A DNA stretch of 64,000 nucleotides from Sorangium cellulosum (GTDB lineage: Bacteria; Myxococcota_A; Polyangia; Polyangiales; Polyangiaceae): NCBI RefSeq assembly GCF_002950945.1, contig NZ_CP012673.1:4277001-4341000 (forward strand), given 5' to 3'. Position 1 is the first letter of the stretch. Each line of letters opens with the position of its first letter. Made by a program: the position numbers and the translations under genes. Below, in pieces: positions 18,801 through 31,744 of the stretch. The notes under the pieces were generated by a model. It saw only the letters and a program-made list of their open reading frames with translations. It did no database searches and had not been told where the DNA came from.

Positions 18801-19076
18801 GGCCGCCATTCCCTGGCGCTCCGTTCGGGCGGCACGCTCTGGTCGTGGGGATACAACGGTGATGGGCAGCTCGGGGACGGGACCACCACGAACCGCACCA
18901 CGCCTGTGCAGATCTCCGGTCTGGTGGGCGTAACCGCCGCCGCCGCAGCTGACGTCCATTCCTTGGCAGTCCGCTCGGACGGCACGGTCTGGGCATGGGG
19001 AGAGAACTGGCCCGGCCACCTCGGGGATGGCACCACCACGCATCGCACCTCGCCGGTCCAGACGCTCGGCTTCTGA
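15891..19076 (+). CDS. Surface lipoprotein with DNRLRE domain, Ca-binding-like motifs and fourteen RCC1 repeats
   Basis: About 1061 residues. AGGGAG precedes ATG 15891, which opens a lipoprotein signal (lipobox LSGC near residue 26). Next comes a DNRLRE-type beta domain (about 55-225), then a Cys-rich stretch ending in DCGGPKCAPC. Two MopE-like metal-binding motifs follow (CDGLDNDCDGQLDE and CNGVDDNCDGVVDN). The rest is RCC1 repeats, each with HSLAxRSDGTVWAWGxN and GQLGDGT. I count seven repeats, a short Cys-containing linker (around YLPAEGWACPASK), then seven more. One RCC1 propeller has seven blades, so this predicts two stacked propellers. Such proteins are common in Polyangiaceae; the ligand is unknown and the role is probably surface binding. 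Confidence 0.9.
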   Translation: MSPLRYRMSAKTRAVVSLSAAIGFTLSGCSAGAGDEDPAGQGDELIAVAEQAAAADGQVCLTIQRDGHGSVPDATIWQNAPGWVDGAAATVLTGTSSAGPRRAVLQLGLTSIPQGATVTSASLSVFGLYKSTEAAVNVHPLTAPWTEATATWNSLGSAFDGTPVGSFAVPPASPGFRAVDVLGLVQAWIDGAIPNHGLVLDEISPLSSTSFRSSESPYPTERPKLDVCYVTCDDGIQNGEEQGVDCGGPKCAPCCIPAPEVCDGLDNDCDGQLDEDDPGGGAACATGQEGACSAGTTVCSGGQVLCTATTPAAPETCNGVDDNCDGVVDNSLPGCATAQLAPVTLVGGDSHSLALRSDGTVWTWGGNGVGQLGDGTTSLPRTTPQKVHGMTSVTAVAAGAFHSLAARSDGTVWAWGENQFGQLGDGSTVPVRTTPVQVATLTNVTGVAAGFGHSLAIRSDGTVWAWGFNWAGQLGDGTTTDRTTPAQVSGLTGVIAVDAGHSYSLAVRSDGTVWAWGFNWAGQLGDGTTTERATPVQVSGLTGVTAVAAGAHHALAVRSDGTVWAWGYNGDGQLGDGTTTDRTTPVQVSGLTSVTRLAAGDLHSLAIRADGTVWAWGDDLSFQLGDGTTTDHTTPVQVSALTGVTRIAAGARCSLAFRSDNTVWAWGHNARGQLGDGSHGTVRFTPVQTGGQAMCAKTTYLPAEGWACPASKVVVAGGRSHSLAVRSDGTVWAWGGNVHGQLGDGSDPWWLHMTPMQVPGLTSGSTVAAGDYHSLAVRSDGTVWAWGHNIFGQLGDGTTTDRTTPVQVSGMTGVTAVAAGAYHSLAVRLDGTVWAWGNNSSGRLGDGTSWERMTPVQVYNMTNVTAAAAGSAHSLAILSDGTVRAWGYNVAGQLGDGTTNERWWPVQVSGLTDVIAVAAGSAHSLALRSDGTVWAWGFNGDGQLGDGTTTNRTTPVQVAGLTNVTAIDTSGRHSLALRSGGTLWSWGYNGDGQLGDGTTTNRTTPVQISGLVGVTAAAAADVHSLAVRSDGTVWAWGENWPGHLGDGTTTHRTSPVQTLGF

Positions 19077-19120
19077 CGCCCGGCGGCTGGTCCGCCCTCC
19101 GTTGGCGAGCGCCATTCGCC

Positions 19121-19303
19121 GTGCTAGCCTCGCGCGCCTGGTCGGAGCGACACTCGCGCGGGCGCTACACCATCCTTCGCCTTCTTGGACAGGGCGCGAT
19201 GGGCAGCGTCTACGAAGCGCGGCACACGGGGACGGGCCGGCGTGTGGCCCTGAAGGTCATCACCGACGGCCCGTTCCAGCGGCCGCGTTGGCTGCGGCGC
19301 TGA
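19121..19303 (+). pseudogene. N-terminal fragment of a Ser/Thr protein kinase
   Basis: About 60 codons from GTG 19121 give RYTILRLLGQGAMGSVYEA and then GRRVALKVITDG, which is the glycine loop and the ATP-binding lysine of a Pkn-type kinase. The frame then runs into unrelated Pro/Arg text and stops at 19303. The catalytic loop and everything after are missing, so it cannot be active. Confidence 0.75.
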
Positions 19304-19474
19304 AGCGAGCGATGCCATGTCCACTCGACGTGGGACGGGACGCGCGCGCCCTCCGGTACCCTCTCGCCCCGCCCGACCCCTCGCCCGCGCCACCTTGGCC
19401 CTACGCCGGACGCATCTCCGCCTCAGCGCGGGCGCCTTCGGCGCTCGCGCTTGCAGCCGACCGCGCCGCGTGAG

Positions 19475-19678
19475 CTACGCGGCGTCGTCGTCGAACCCGA
19501 GGTCGACCTGTTCCCAGGTTGGGTCACGCGCGGGCGCGGCGGTGAGCGGCTCGGCCCGCAGGCCAAGATGCTCGAGAATCCGCCGGATTGTGCTCGGCTG
19601 CGTGATCGTGGCGAGTACGTGCATTTTCCGCTCGCGCCGGGGGCACGTCAGGGCATTGAAGCCGAACGAGCGCTTCAT
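19475..19678 (-). pseudogene. C-terminal remnant of a transposase (IS91-like end)
   Basis: The last 67 codons of this minus-strand frame read MKRSFGFNALTCPRRERKM, VLATITQPSTIRRILEHLG and DPTWEQVDLGF. This matches the tail of the large transposases that end in a CPxC ...I.dP..i..IL.hLGl block. The second zinc-ribbon cysteine is changed (CPRR). It is fused in frame to unrelated upstream sequence (19679-19879), a sign of decay and rearrangement. Confidence 0.55.
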
Positions 19679-19879
19679 GGGCACGGCCCGTTCGATGTAG
19701 CGCGACGTGGCGAACAGCTCCCCATCGAGCAGCCGCCCCCAGTGAGCGAGCGAGATCGTGGTCGCCTCGACGTGCACCGCCAGCTCTGCGCGCATGATCG
19801 GCTCGAGGTGCACGGGCGACGCATCGCGCGAAGGCGCGCATAGCAGCGCTGACGCGAGCGCAGCCGCAGGCGATGGCTC

Positions 19880-20137
19880 TCGGAAGGGGTCCGACCCGAT
19901 GCGGCTGTGCGCTCCGCGCGGGTACATCAGGCGCGTGTGCCACGCGTAGAGCTTGTGAGTGCCGTGCGACGCCTCGCCGAGCAGCACGCAGGGGGAGTCG
20001 CCGATCCGATCCATCGGCGGATCGAGGTCGTGATCGCTCGTGAGCCGCCGCGCGATCGGCGAAAGCTGCGCGACGACCTCGTCCGTGCGATCGATGCCCC
20101 GCTCCGCGAACCGGCCCATCGGGATCATCCGTGCCAT
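19880..20137 (-). pseudogene. N-terminal fragment of an erythromycin-esterase-family protein
   Basis: From ATG 20137 about 85 codons include LDPPMDRIGDSPCVLLGEASHGTHKLYAW. The LGEASHGTH segment is the hallmark N-terminal motif of erythromycin esterase-like hydrolases, including the catalytic His. Full-length members have around 400 residues; here the match ends after HTRLM and the frame continues into transposase debris. A non-functional remnant. Confidence 0.6.
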
Positions 20138-20547
20138 CTCTTCGCCCCCGTTGCTGGCGCGGCGCGGAGCGCCGAGCCCGCACATCGCCTGGCTGTTTCG
20201 ACCCAGGCACTTCGAGAGGAACGTCAACGGGCCTGCGCATGGTCGTGCGCGCGCTCCGCGCGGCCTACTTCGGCCGCCGCTTCAGCGCCTATCCATGCTG
20301 GAGCGGCCAGCAGGGCTCGGCGTCGAGCGAGCGCGCCGCCTTCTGCGCCGAGTGCGGCTCGCGCAGCAGCTCCGGCGCCAGGAACACGAGATTCGCGTCG
20401 GCGGGGTGGATCGGTCGATTTTTTCTTCGAGAGCTCGCCCAGGTCGCCGCGGGCCTCTGCGGGCCTTCGCCTCGCACCCCGCGCCGCTCCACTCCACGGT
20501 CGCCCCTCTCGCTTCCTCCTCCCTCCCCGGTCGGCTACCCTCACCCG

Positions 20548-24960
<4,413 letters not shown>

Positions 24961-25148
24961 GCGGCTGACCCAGCCAGTCCGCGCGTTCCCGTGTCGCCGG
25001 CGCGCCGGGGGACGCGCCCAGCTCGCCCCAGCTCGCAATGGCGGCGCGCGCTGGAGGGCGCTCCGCGTGCGCGGCGGTGAGCTGTCGAGTTTCACAACAC
25101 CTCAATCGTCGATGACGTCGCCCCTGGACCGAGGGCGCTGCGCGCTCG

Positions 25149-25937
25149 TCACAGACCACCTCGGTGCTCCGCCAGGCCGGAGTCTGGTTGGACGCGCCGG
25201 ACGGCGATCAGGAGCAGGTAGCGGTCCGGGGCGCCGGGCAGGTAGCGCTCCAGGTGGAGCCGATCGGGCTGAAAGCCGAGCTGGTGCAGGAAGCGGAACA
25301 CCCGGTGCGCGGCCTTCTCATCGTGGGTCGCACACTCCAGGGTGGCGAAGAGCGTCGGCGGCACGTCCTGCCGTCTCACCCCCTGTGGCAGCCGCCGGCG
25401 GGGCCGGATCCGGAACCCGACCTCCCCGTGGAGCTGGCCGTCCGCGAGGCCGAGCGTGCGGACGTATCCGCTGGTCAGCACCGGGATGTCCCGGCGCAAG
25501 AGCTCTCTCTTGCGCGCGACCACGTCAGCGCGAAAGGGCAGCGGGCCCTCCGGCGCCGTCGCGGGGAACCAGACGAGGACGGACGGCTCCCTCCAGTGCT
25601 CCAGGTGCAGCGGCGGTGGCGACGAGCCCATGCCCCGCAGGTACTCCTCCGCGATCTGGAGCGAGAGCAGGCGGGCCGCCGTCTCGCGCCGCCATGCGTC
25701 GAGCATCACCTCCCGCGCCGGGCCGTTCAGGCGGAGGAACTCGCGGATCGCAGGGATGGAGATCCCCGCGGCGCGCAGGCTGCTGATGAAGCGGGCGTCG
25801 TCGACCTGTCCTGGCGCATAGGCGCGGTAGCCGTTGTCGCGCCGGCTGGCCGGCAGGAGGAGGCCCTTGCGCTGGTAAAAGCGCAGCGCGCTCGGCGAGA
25901 TGCCGCTGCGGTCCGCGAACTGGGAAATCGTCAGCAT
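25149..25937 (-). CDS. MerR-family regulator with C-terminal GyrI-like effector domain
   Basis: About 262 residues. The MerR winged helix starts MLTISQFADRSGISPSALRFY at the chosen ATG 25937 and continues to the AYAPGQVDDARFI dimer helix. The C-terminal 140 residues look like a GyrI/BmrR-type small-molecule binding domain, ending with a LERYLPGAPDRYLLLIAV strand. Proteins of this layout activate drug-efflux or detoxification genes when a lipophilic cation or similar ligand binds. The gene is divergent from a stand-alone GyrI-like gene, with a dyad operator in the 75-bp spacer, so it probably controls itself and that neighbour. An extension to 26093 would overlap the divergent gene and is rejected. 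Confidence 0.85.
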   Translation of the reverse strand: MLTISQFADRSGISPSALRFYQRKGLLLPASRRDNGYRAYAPGQVDDARFISSLRAAGISIPAIREFLRLNGPAREVMLDAWRRETAARLLSLQIAEEYLRGMGSSPPPLHLEHWREPSVLVWFPATAPEGPLPFRADVVARKRELLRRDIPVLTSGYVRTLGLADGQLHGEVGFRIRPRRRLPQGVRRQDVPPTLFATLECATHDEKAAHRVFRFLHQLGFQPDRLHLERYLPGAPDRYLLLIAVRRVQPDSGLAEHRGGL

Positions 25938-25950
25938 GCGGCGCGATCCT

Positions 25951-25975
25951 CCTTGAGCTTCAACCTGGTTCAAGG
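25951..25975. promoter_or_regulatory. dyad operator between merR-like and GyrI-like genes
   Basis: CCTTGAG (25951-25957) and TTCAAGG (25969-25975) form an imperfect inverted repeat inside the 75-bp divergent spacer, 14 bp from the MerR start. MerR proteins bind such dyads between the -35 and -10 elements, so this is the natural operator. Clear -10 boxes are hard to pick in this GC-rich sequence. Confidence 0.55.
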
Positions 25976-26012
25976 TGCACGGTCCGAGCGTCGTTTCCAA
26001 GGAGAAGACCGC

Positions 26013-26501
26013 ATGAACGTTTCCATCGTGTCCCGGGGGGAGCTCAACCTGGTCGGCATCAAGGTGGTGGGGCGGCGGAGCGAGCTGAGCCACCGTGTGC
26101 CCCTTTCATGGATCGAGCTCGTGGACCGCCTCGACGCCATCCCCCACCTCGTGGACCGGAGCGTGTTCTACGGGAGCTTTCCGGAGAGCGATCACCAGCG
26201 CGCGAGCCACGACGGTGTCTACACCTACTGGGTCTGCACCGAGGTGAGCGCGCGCGGCGCGCTTCCGGAGGGCCTGCGAGCGCTGGTGCTCCCGGCGCGG
26301 ACCTACGCGACGGCCCGGATCGAGGGGGCCTCGGAGGCCATCGAGGCGACCTACGTGGGGCTCTCACGCTGGATCGAGGAGCACGGCAGGCGCGTCGACG
26401 CGCGGGCCTACTGCCTCGAGCGGTACGATCAGCGCCGGCAGCGGGTGACGCCACCCTACGAGCGGTTCGATTACGAGGTCTGGAAGCCGCTGGACGCGTG
26501 A
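26013..26501 (+). CDS. stand-alone GyrI-like small-molecule binding protein
   Basis: A 162-residue protein with AAGGAG at ideal distance from ATG 26013. It is a single GyrI-like (effector-binding) domain: an N-terminal VSRGELNLVGIKVVG strand, YTYWVCTEVS in the middle, and an ending with YERFDYEVWKPL. Family members bind drugs or cations; some act as drug sinks or inhibit gyrase, and some hydrolyse small molecules. The divergent MerR regulator carries what seems to be the same domain type, so I infer that both respond to the same class of ligand. Confidence 0.83.
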   Translation: MNVSIVSRGELNLVGIKVVGRRSELSHRVPLSWIELVDRLDAIPHLVDRSVFYGSFPESDHQRASHDGVYTYWVCTEVSARGALPEGLRALVLPARTYATARIEGASEAIEATYVGLSRWIEEHGRRVDARAYCLERYDQRRQRVTPPYERFDYEVWKPLDA

Positions 26502-26673
26502 CGCCACCTCGGCGTTGAGCCCGCTGCCCGCGCGGTAATCCGCGCCGGCGGCGCGCCTGTGAACGCGCCGCGCCTCGCCCGTGTCCACGTTGCGCTCCAA
26601 CGGTGATGCGTCAATATCCCTCCACAAACAAGGCGCTCGGGGGGGCGTTCCTGGTCATCTGAGGCCGCCATCC

Positions 26674-27978
26674 ATGTGGATCCCCGAGCTCGCGCTTCGC
26701 TGTCCCCGGATCTTCACGACACACACACCAGCCACTTCCAGGGCGTCGTGGACGTTCTGGATCGCGACCTTCGCCGTCCTGCAGTGCCTCGCCTGCGGCA
26801 AGGGCTCAGCGCCGCGGCCTGACGGCGCCAAGGCCGAGAACGCCGCGGCGTCCAGCGCCAGGGCGGAGAGCGCCGCGGCCCCGGGCGCCAAGGAGGTGAC
26901 GCTGGCCCCGGTGACGGAGGTCGTGATTGAACAAACCATCGACATCTCGGGCACCCTGGACGCCGATGAGCAGGTGACGGTCGGGGCCAAGGTGCCGGGG
27001 CGCCTCGCCTCGATCGCGGTGGACCTCGCGAGCCCCGTGACGCGGGATCAGGTGATCGCGCAGCTCGAGACGAGGGATTACGAGCTGCGGATAGAGCAGG
27101 CCGCGGCCGCGCTGGCGCAGAGCCGCGCCCAGCTCGGGTTGCCTCAGGACGGGCCGGATACGGAGCTCGAGGTCGAGGAGACGGCCATCGTGCGGCAGGC
27201 CAGCGCCACGCTCAAGGAGGCCCAGGCGAACCAGGTCCGGGCGCGCAACCTCGCCAAGGAAGGGCTGATGTCGGGCATGGACCTCGACGCCGCCGAGGCG
27301 GCCGCGGTCCGCGCGGAGAGCGGTCTCCAGTCGGCGCGGGAGGAGGTGCGCATCCGTCAGGCGACCGTGCGCCAGCGGCGCTCCGAGCTGCGCATGGCGC
27401 GGCAGCAGCTCGCGGACGCCGTGGTGCGCTCGCCGATCGACGGCGTCGTCCAGCTGCGGAGGGCGAGCGTCGGCCAGTACCTCGCCGCGGGCGCGCCGAT
27501 CGCCGACATCGTCCGGATCGACCCGCTGCGGCTGCGCGTGGCCATCCCGGAGCTCGAGGCGGCCGGCGTGCGGCAGGGGCAGGCGGTGCGCGTCACCCTC
27601 CCGGGAGACCGCGCGACCTACCCCGGCACGGTCGCGCGCCTCGCGCCCGCGATCGACCCGCAGAGCCGGACCCTGCTCGTGGAGAGCGACATCAAGAACC
27701 CTGGCCACCTGCGGCCGGGCAGCCTCGTCACCGCGCAGATCGTCGTGGACGCGAAGCCGGCGCCCACCGTGCCCGCGAGCGCCATCGTCCGGTTCGCCGG
27801 GCTCTCGAAGGTGGTCACGGTCGAGAACGGCAAGGCCAAGGAGAAGCCGGTGACCACCGGGAGGGCCGCGGGGGATCGCGTCGAGATCGTCTCCGGGCTC
27901 ACGGTGGGCGAGTCGGTCGTCGCCCAGCCCGGATCGCTCCAGCAAGGGCAGCCCGTCCTCGTGAAAGAGGGGAGCTAG
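26674..27978 (+). CDS. RND efflux periplasmic adaptor (membrane fusion protein)
   Basis: About 434 residues. The N-terminus is hydrophobic with candidate lipobox cysteines in VLQCLACGKG. After an Ala-rich linker come the barrel-sandwich (lipoyl) halves (VGAKVPGRLASIAVDL and VVRSPIDGVVQLRRASVGQYL) flanking a coiled-coil hairpin of about 110 residues. A beta-barrel domain and the membrane-proximal domain (VPASAIVRFAG) follow. It should link the inner-membrane RND pump encoded directly downstream to an outer-membrane channel, which is not in the window. The start ATG 26674 is the best choice upstream of the signal, but a weak ribosome site leaves some doubt. The stop is directly adjacent to the pump ATG, so the two form an operon. 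Confidence 0.87.
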   Translation: MWIPELALRCPRIFTTHTPATSRASWTFWIATFAVLQCLACGKGSAPRPDGAKAENAAASSARAESAAAPGAKEVTLAPVTEVVIEQTIDISGTLDADEQVTVGAKVPGRLASIAVDLASPVTRDQVIAQLETRDYELRIEQAAAALAQSRAQLGLPQDGPDTELEVEETAIVRQASATLKEAQANQVRARNLAKEGLMSGMDLDAAEAAAVRAESGLQSAREEVRIRQATVRQRRSELRMARQQLADAVVRSPIDGVVQLRRASVGQYLAAGAPIADIVRIDPLRLRVAIPELEAAGVRQGQAVRVTLPGDRATYPGTVARLAPAIDPQSRTLLVESDIKNPGHLRPGSLVTAQIVVDAKPAPTVPASAIVRFAGLSKVVTVENGKAKEKPVTTGRAAGDRVEIVSGLTVGESVVAQPGSLQQGQPVLVKEGS

Positions 27979-30900
27979 ATGCAGACGCTCGCCAGGATCT
28001 GCATCCAGCGGCCGGTGTTCGCCGCGATGCTGGGGCTCGCGCTCGTCGTCGTCGGCGCCGCGGCGTACTTCAACCTGGGCGTGGACCGCTTCCCCGCGGT
28101 GGATCTGCCGACGGTCTCGGTCCGCACGACGCTCCCCGGCGGCGCGCCCGAGGACGTCGAGGCCGAGATCTCCGAGGAGATCGAGGAGGCCGTCAACACC
28201 GTCGAGGGGATCACCGAGCTTCGCTCGATCTCGTCGAGCGGCAACTCCGTCGTCATCGCCACCTTCAACCTCGACCGGGACGTCGACTCCGCGGCCCAGG
28301 ACGTGCGCGACCGCGTGCAGGCGGTGCTGCGCAGGCTGCCCGTGGGGACCGAGCCGCCCATCATCGCCAAGCAGGACAACGACGCGACCCCGGTCATGTC
28401 GATCGCCGTCTCCGCCGACCGATCGATCCGGGAGCTCACCGAGGTCGCGGACAAGCTCGTGCGCGTGCAGCTCGAGCGCTCCTCGGGCGTCGGGGAGGTG
28501 CGCGTCGTCGGCGGGCAGGAGCGCGCCATCAAGATCTGGCTGAACGCCGACCGGCTCGCCGCGTACGGGCTCGCGGTCACCGCCGTCCGGGAGGCCATCG
28601 TCGAGCAGAACGCGAACATCCCGGCGGGGAACGTCACCGGGCGCGAGGAAGAGCGCACGCTGCGCACGATGGGCCGCGTCAAGAACGCGGGCGATTTCAA
28701 TAACATGGTCGTCGCCACCGTCGACGGGAGGCCCGTCCGGGTGCGCGACATCGGCTACGCCGAGGACGGCACCTACGAGCAGCGGTCGCTGGCCCGCCTC
28801 GACGGCAGGCCCACCGTCGTCCTCAACGTCGTGCGGCAGTCGGGCGCGAACACCGTCGCGGTGATCGAGGCCGTGAAGGCCAACGTGGCGAAGCTCTCGG
28901 AGCAGCTGCCGAGCGACGTGAAGCTCGAGGTGATCCGCGACCAGTCGGGGTACATCTACACGGCGCTGCACGAGATCAACGTGCACCTCGTCCTCGGCAG
29001 CATCCTGGCGTGCGCGGTCGTGCTCCTCTTCATGCGGTCGTGGCGGTCCACGGTCATCGCCGGCGTCGCCATCCCGACGTCGGTCGTGGCGACCTTCGGC
29101 ATGATGTGGGCGCTCGACTTCACGCTGAACAGCGTGACGATGCTCGCGCTCGTGCTGATGGTGGGCATCGTCATCGACGACGCGATCGTCGTCCTCGAGA
29201 ACATCTTCCGCTTCGTCGAGGAGAAGAAGATGAGCTCGTTCGACGCGGCCCGGGCCGCCACCCAGGAGATCGGGCTCGCCGTGCTCGCGACGACGCTGTC
29301 GCTCGTCGTCATCTTCGTCCCCGTCTCGTTCATGTCGTCCATCTCCGGGCGGTTCCTGTTCCAGTTCGGGATCACGTCCACCGTCGCGATCCTCGTGAGC
29401 CTGCTCGTCAGCTTTACGCTGACGCCGATGATGAGCGCGCGCCTGCTCCGCAAGGAGGCGGACCGGGCGCACGCCGCGGGCGCGGGCGAGGGCGAGTCGT
29501 CGACCTCGCGAGGCGGTTTCTACGCGCGGCTCGACGCCTGGTATACCCGCACCCTCTCGTTCGCGATGCGGCACCGCGCGCTCGTCGCCGTCTCCGCGCT
29601 CGCGGTGGTGGCGTCCTCGATCCCGCTCTACGGGCTCGTGAAGCAGGAGTACATCCCGTCCGGCGCCGACGACGCGGAGTTCGAGATCCGCGTCACGGCC
29701 CCGCTCAGCGCGAGCATCGGCGCGATGGACGACGTGATGCGGCGGATCGGCGACGATGTCCGCAACGTGCGCGGGGTGCGCAGCGTGCTCGTCTCGGCGG
29801 GCGGAAGCTTCGTGAGCGGCGTCAACTCGGGCGAGGTGTTCGTCCGGATCGCCCCGCACGACGAGCGCACGTTCTCGATCACCCGGCTGTTCCGGGAGAC
29901 GATCCTGGGCAACCCCATCCGCGCGTTCCGGGGGAACTACTCGCAGAACGACGTGATGCAGGAGGTGCGGCGCGCGCTGCGCAAGTACCCCGACCTCCGG
30001 ATCTCGGTCCGCAACGTGCCGTCGTTCAACATCGGCGGCGGGAACTTCGAGATCGATTTCGCCATCCAGGGGCCCGAGATCGAGGCGCTCGAGCGGTACG
30101 CGAACGAGCTCCGGGAGCGCGCCATGAAGCTCGGCGGCATCGTGGACGCGGACGTGACGCTGAAGATCGACCGGCCCGAGCTCCGGGTGCTCATCGATCG
30201 CGAGCGGGCCGCGGCTCTCGGGGTCCGGACCGAGGACATCGCGACCGCGCTCCGCCTCATGGTCGGCGGAGACCAGGAGGTGTCGCGCTTCCGGGACGAG
30301 TCCGTCAACGAGAACTACAACGTGCAGCTGCGGGTCATCGAGGAGGATCGCGACCGCCTCGGGGCCGTGCGTCGCCTGTACGTGCCCCGGACGGCGCGCC
30401 CGTCGGCGCCGGCGCCGAGCGACCCCTCGGGCGGCGCGGCGCCGGGCGCGGCCGCGTCGCTGCTCCGGGGCGATCTCGTGCGCCTCGACAACCTGGTGAC
30501 GATCGAGGAGGCGAAGAGCCCGTCCCGCATCGACCGGCTCGATCGCCAGCGCGTCTCGAGCCTGCGGGCCGGCGTCGCGCCCGGCTACGCGCTCGCCGAT
30601 CGGCTGGAGGCGCTGCGCGGCGCCGCGCGGGAGATGGACATGCCCGCGGCGTACTCCACCAGCGTGCGCGGCCGCGGCGCCGAGCTGGAGCGGACGTTCG
30701 GCGAGTTCATCTGGGCGTTCCTCCTGTCGATCGTGCTCATGTACATGATCCTCGCGTCGCAGTTCGAGAGCCTCGTGCACCCGGTCACGATCCTGCTCTC
30801 CCTGCCGCTGTCGGTGCCGTTCGCGCTGCTCAGCCTGTGGGCGACGGGGAACACCCTGAACCTGTACTCGGCGCTCGGCTTCCTCGTGCTGTTCGGCGTG

Positions 30901-31287
30901 GTGAAGAAGAACTCGATCTTGCAGGTCGACCACATGAACAAGCTCCGCGCCGAGGGCATGCCGCGCGCGGAGGCGATCCTCCAGGCGAACCGCGATCGCT
31001 TGCGGCCCATCCTGATGACCACGCTGGCCCTCGTGGCGGGCATGCTCCCGCTCTGGCTGGGCACGGGGCCCGGGGCCGAGGAGCGCCACGCGATCGCGGT
31101 GGTGGTGATCGGCGGCCAATCCCTGAGCTTGCTGCTCACCTTGATCGTGACGCCGGTCTCCTACTCGCTGCTCGACGATCTCGCGCACAGCGAGCGCTGG
31201 GGGCGCGTCCGGGCCCGCGTGGGCTCCTGGGGCTCCGCCGTGTCCGCGCAGGTCGGCCGGCTGCTGTCCTCGCGCAGGGCGACGTAG
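27979..31287 (+). CDS. RND-family efflux pump inner-membrane transporter (HAE1/AcrB-like)
   Basis: A 1102-residue proton-driven exporter with twelve predicted membrane helices and two large periplasmic loops. The N-terminus IQRPVFAAMLGLALVV is typical. The proton-relay pair of aspartates is present in GIVIDDAIVV in TM4, and VHPVTILLSLPLSVPFALL lies in the second half. A GSS/Ser-rich linker precedes TM7, and an Ala/Pro insert in the second periplasmic loop near residue 810 makes it slightly longer than AcrB. ATG 27979 abuts the adaptor stop, and AGGGGAG lies in the end of the adaptor gene. The substrate is unknown; organic cations, solvents and antibiotics are usual for the family. Confidence 0.93.
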   Translation: MQTLARICIQRPVFAAMLGLALVVVGAAAYFNLGVDRFPAVDLPTVSVRTTLPGGAPEDVEAEISEEIEEAVNTVEGITELRSISSSGNSVVIATFNLDRDVDSAAQDVRDRVQAVLRRLPVGTEPPIIAKQDNDATPVMSIAVSADRSIRELTEVADKLVRVQLERSSGVGEVRVVGGQERAIKIWLNADRLAAYGLAVTAVREAIVEQNANIPAGNVTGREEERTLRTMGRVKNAGDFNNMVVATVDGRPVRVRDIGYAEDGTYEQRSLARLDGRPTVVLNVVRQSGANTVAVIEAVKANVAKLSEQLPSDVKLEVIRDQSGYIYTALHEINVHLVLGSILACAVVLLFMRSWRSTVIAGVAIPTSVVATFGMMWALDFTLNSVTMLALVLMVGIVIDDAIVVLENIFRFVEEKKMSSFDAARAATQEIGLAVLATTLSLVVIFVPVSFMSSISGRFLFQFGITSTVAILVSLLVSFTLTPMMSARLLRKEADRAHAAGAGEGESSTSRGGFYARLDAWYTRTLSFAMRHRALVAVSALAVVASSIPLYGLVKQEYIPSGADDAEFEIRVTAPLSASIGAMDDVMRRIGDDVRNVRGVRSVLVSAGGSFVSGVNSGEVFVRIAPHDERTFSITRLFRETILGNPIRAFRGNYSQNDVMQEVRRALRKYPDLRISVRNVPSFNIGGGNFEIDFAIQGPEIEALERYANELRERAMKLGGIVDADVTLKIDRPELRVLIDRERAAALGVRTEDIATALRLMVGGDQEVSRFRDESVNENYNVQLRVIEEDRDRLGAVRRLYVPRTARPSAPAPSDPSGGAAPGAAASLLRGDLVRLDNLVTIEEAKSPSRIDRLDRQRVSSLRAGVAPGYALADRLEALRGAAREMDMPAAYSTSVRGRGAELERTFGEFIWAFLLSIVLMYMILASQFESLVHPVTILLSLPLSVPFALLSLWATGNTLNLYSALGFLVLFGVVKKNSILQVDHMNKLRAEGMPRAEAILQANRDRLRPILMTTLALVAGMLPLWLGTGPGAEERHAIAVVVIGGQSLSLLLTLIVTPVSYSLLDDLAHSERWGRVRARVGSWGSAVSAQVGRLLSSRRAT

Positions 31288-31351
31288 GCGAGGCCACCTC
31301 CCGGGGGTCGCCGCGTGAGGTGGCGAGCCCGGATTCGCCTGCTCGGCGCGG

Positions 31352-31744
31352 TCAGCCCTTGCCGAGGCCGAGCGCTGCGACCGCCACCGCGCCCCAGCCG
31401 GCGAGCAGGAGCAGCCCGCCGAAGGGCGTGACCGCGCCGAGCACGCGGACGCCGGTCAGGGTCATGACGTAGAGGCTGCCCGAGAAGAGCAGCACCCCGC
31501 CGGCGAAGCAGAAGCCGGCGGCGGTCGCCGCCGTCCCGCCGGTGCGCGCGGCGAGGTGGGCGGCGAGGGCGAGCGCGAGCGCGTGGGCGAGGTGGTACTG
31601 GGCGCCGGTCTCCCACCAGGCCATGCGCTGGGCGCCGTCCGACAGCGCGCCCAGCCGGGTCTTGAGGCCGTGCGCGCCGAAGGCGCCGAGCGCGACCGCG
31701 AGGAAGCCATAGGCGCCCGAGAGCAGGAAAAAAAGACGTTCCAT
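31352..31744 (-). CDS. DUF423 (YgdD-like) small membrane protein
   Basis: A 130-residue inner-membrane protein with four hydrophobic segments. The N-terminus LSGAYGFLAVALGAFGAHGL and the ending TPFGGLLLLAGWGAVAVAAL are diagnostic of DUF423. Function is unknown in all organisms as far as I know. It is convergent with the RND pump gene. Confidence 0.88.
   Translation of the reverse strand: MERLFFLLSGAYGFLAVALGAFGAHGLKTRLGALSDGAQRMAWWETGAQYHLAHALALALAAHLAARTGGTAATAAGFCFAGGVLLFSGSLYVMTLTGVRVLGAVTPFGGLLLLAGWGAVAVAALGLGKG

Noticed and set aside
20131..20547. Extended N-terminus of the Lhr helicase
   Set aside because: This part is antisense to esterase/transposase debris and has no helicase motif; ATG 20548 begins directly at the conserved start of the family.
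26806..31188. A 1460-codon open frame on the minus strand across the RND operon
   Set aside because: It is exactly antisense to the adaptor and pump genes, whose motifs are clear. The Arg/His/Asp-rich text is the usual shadow of high-GC coding sequence.
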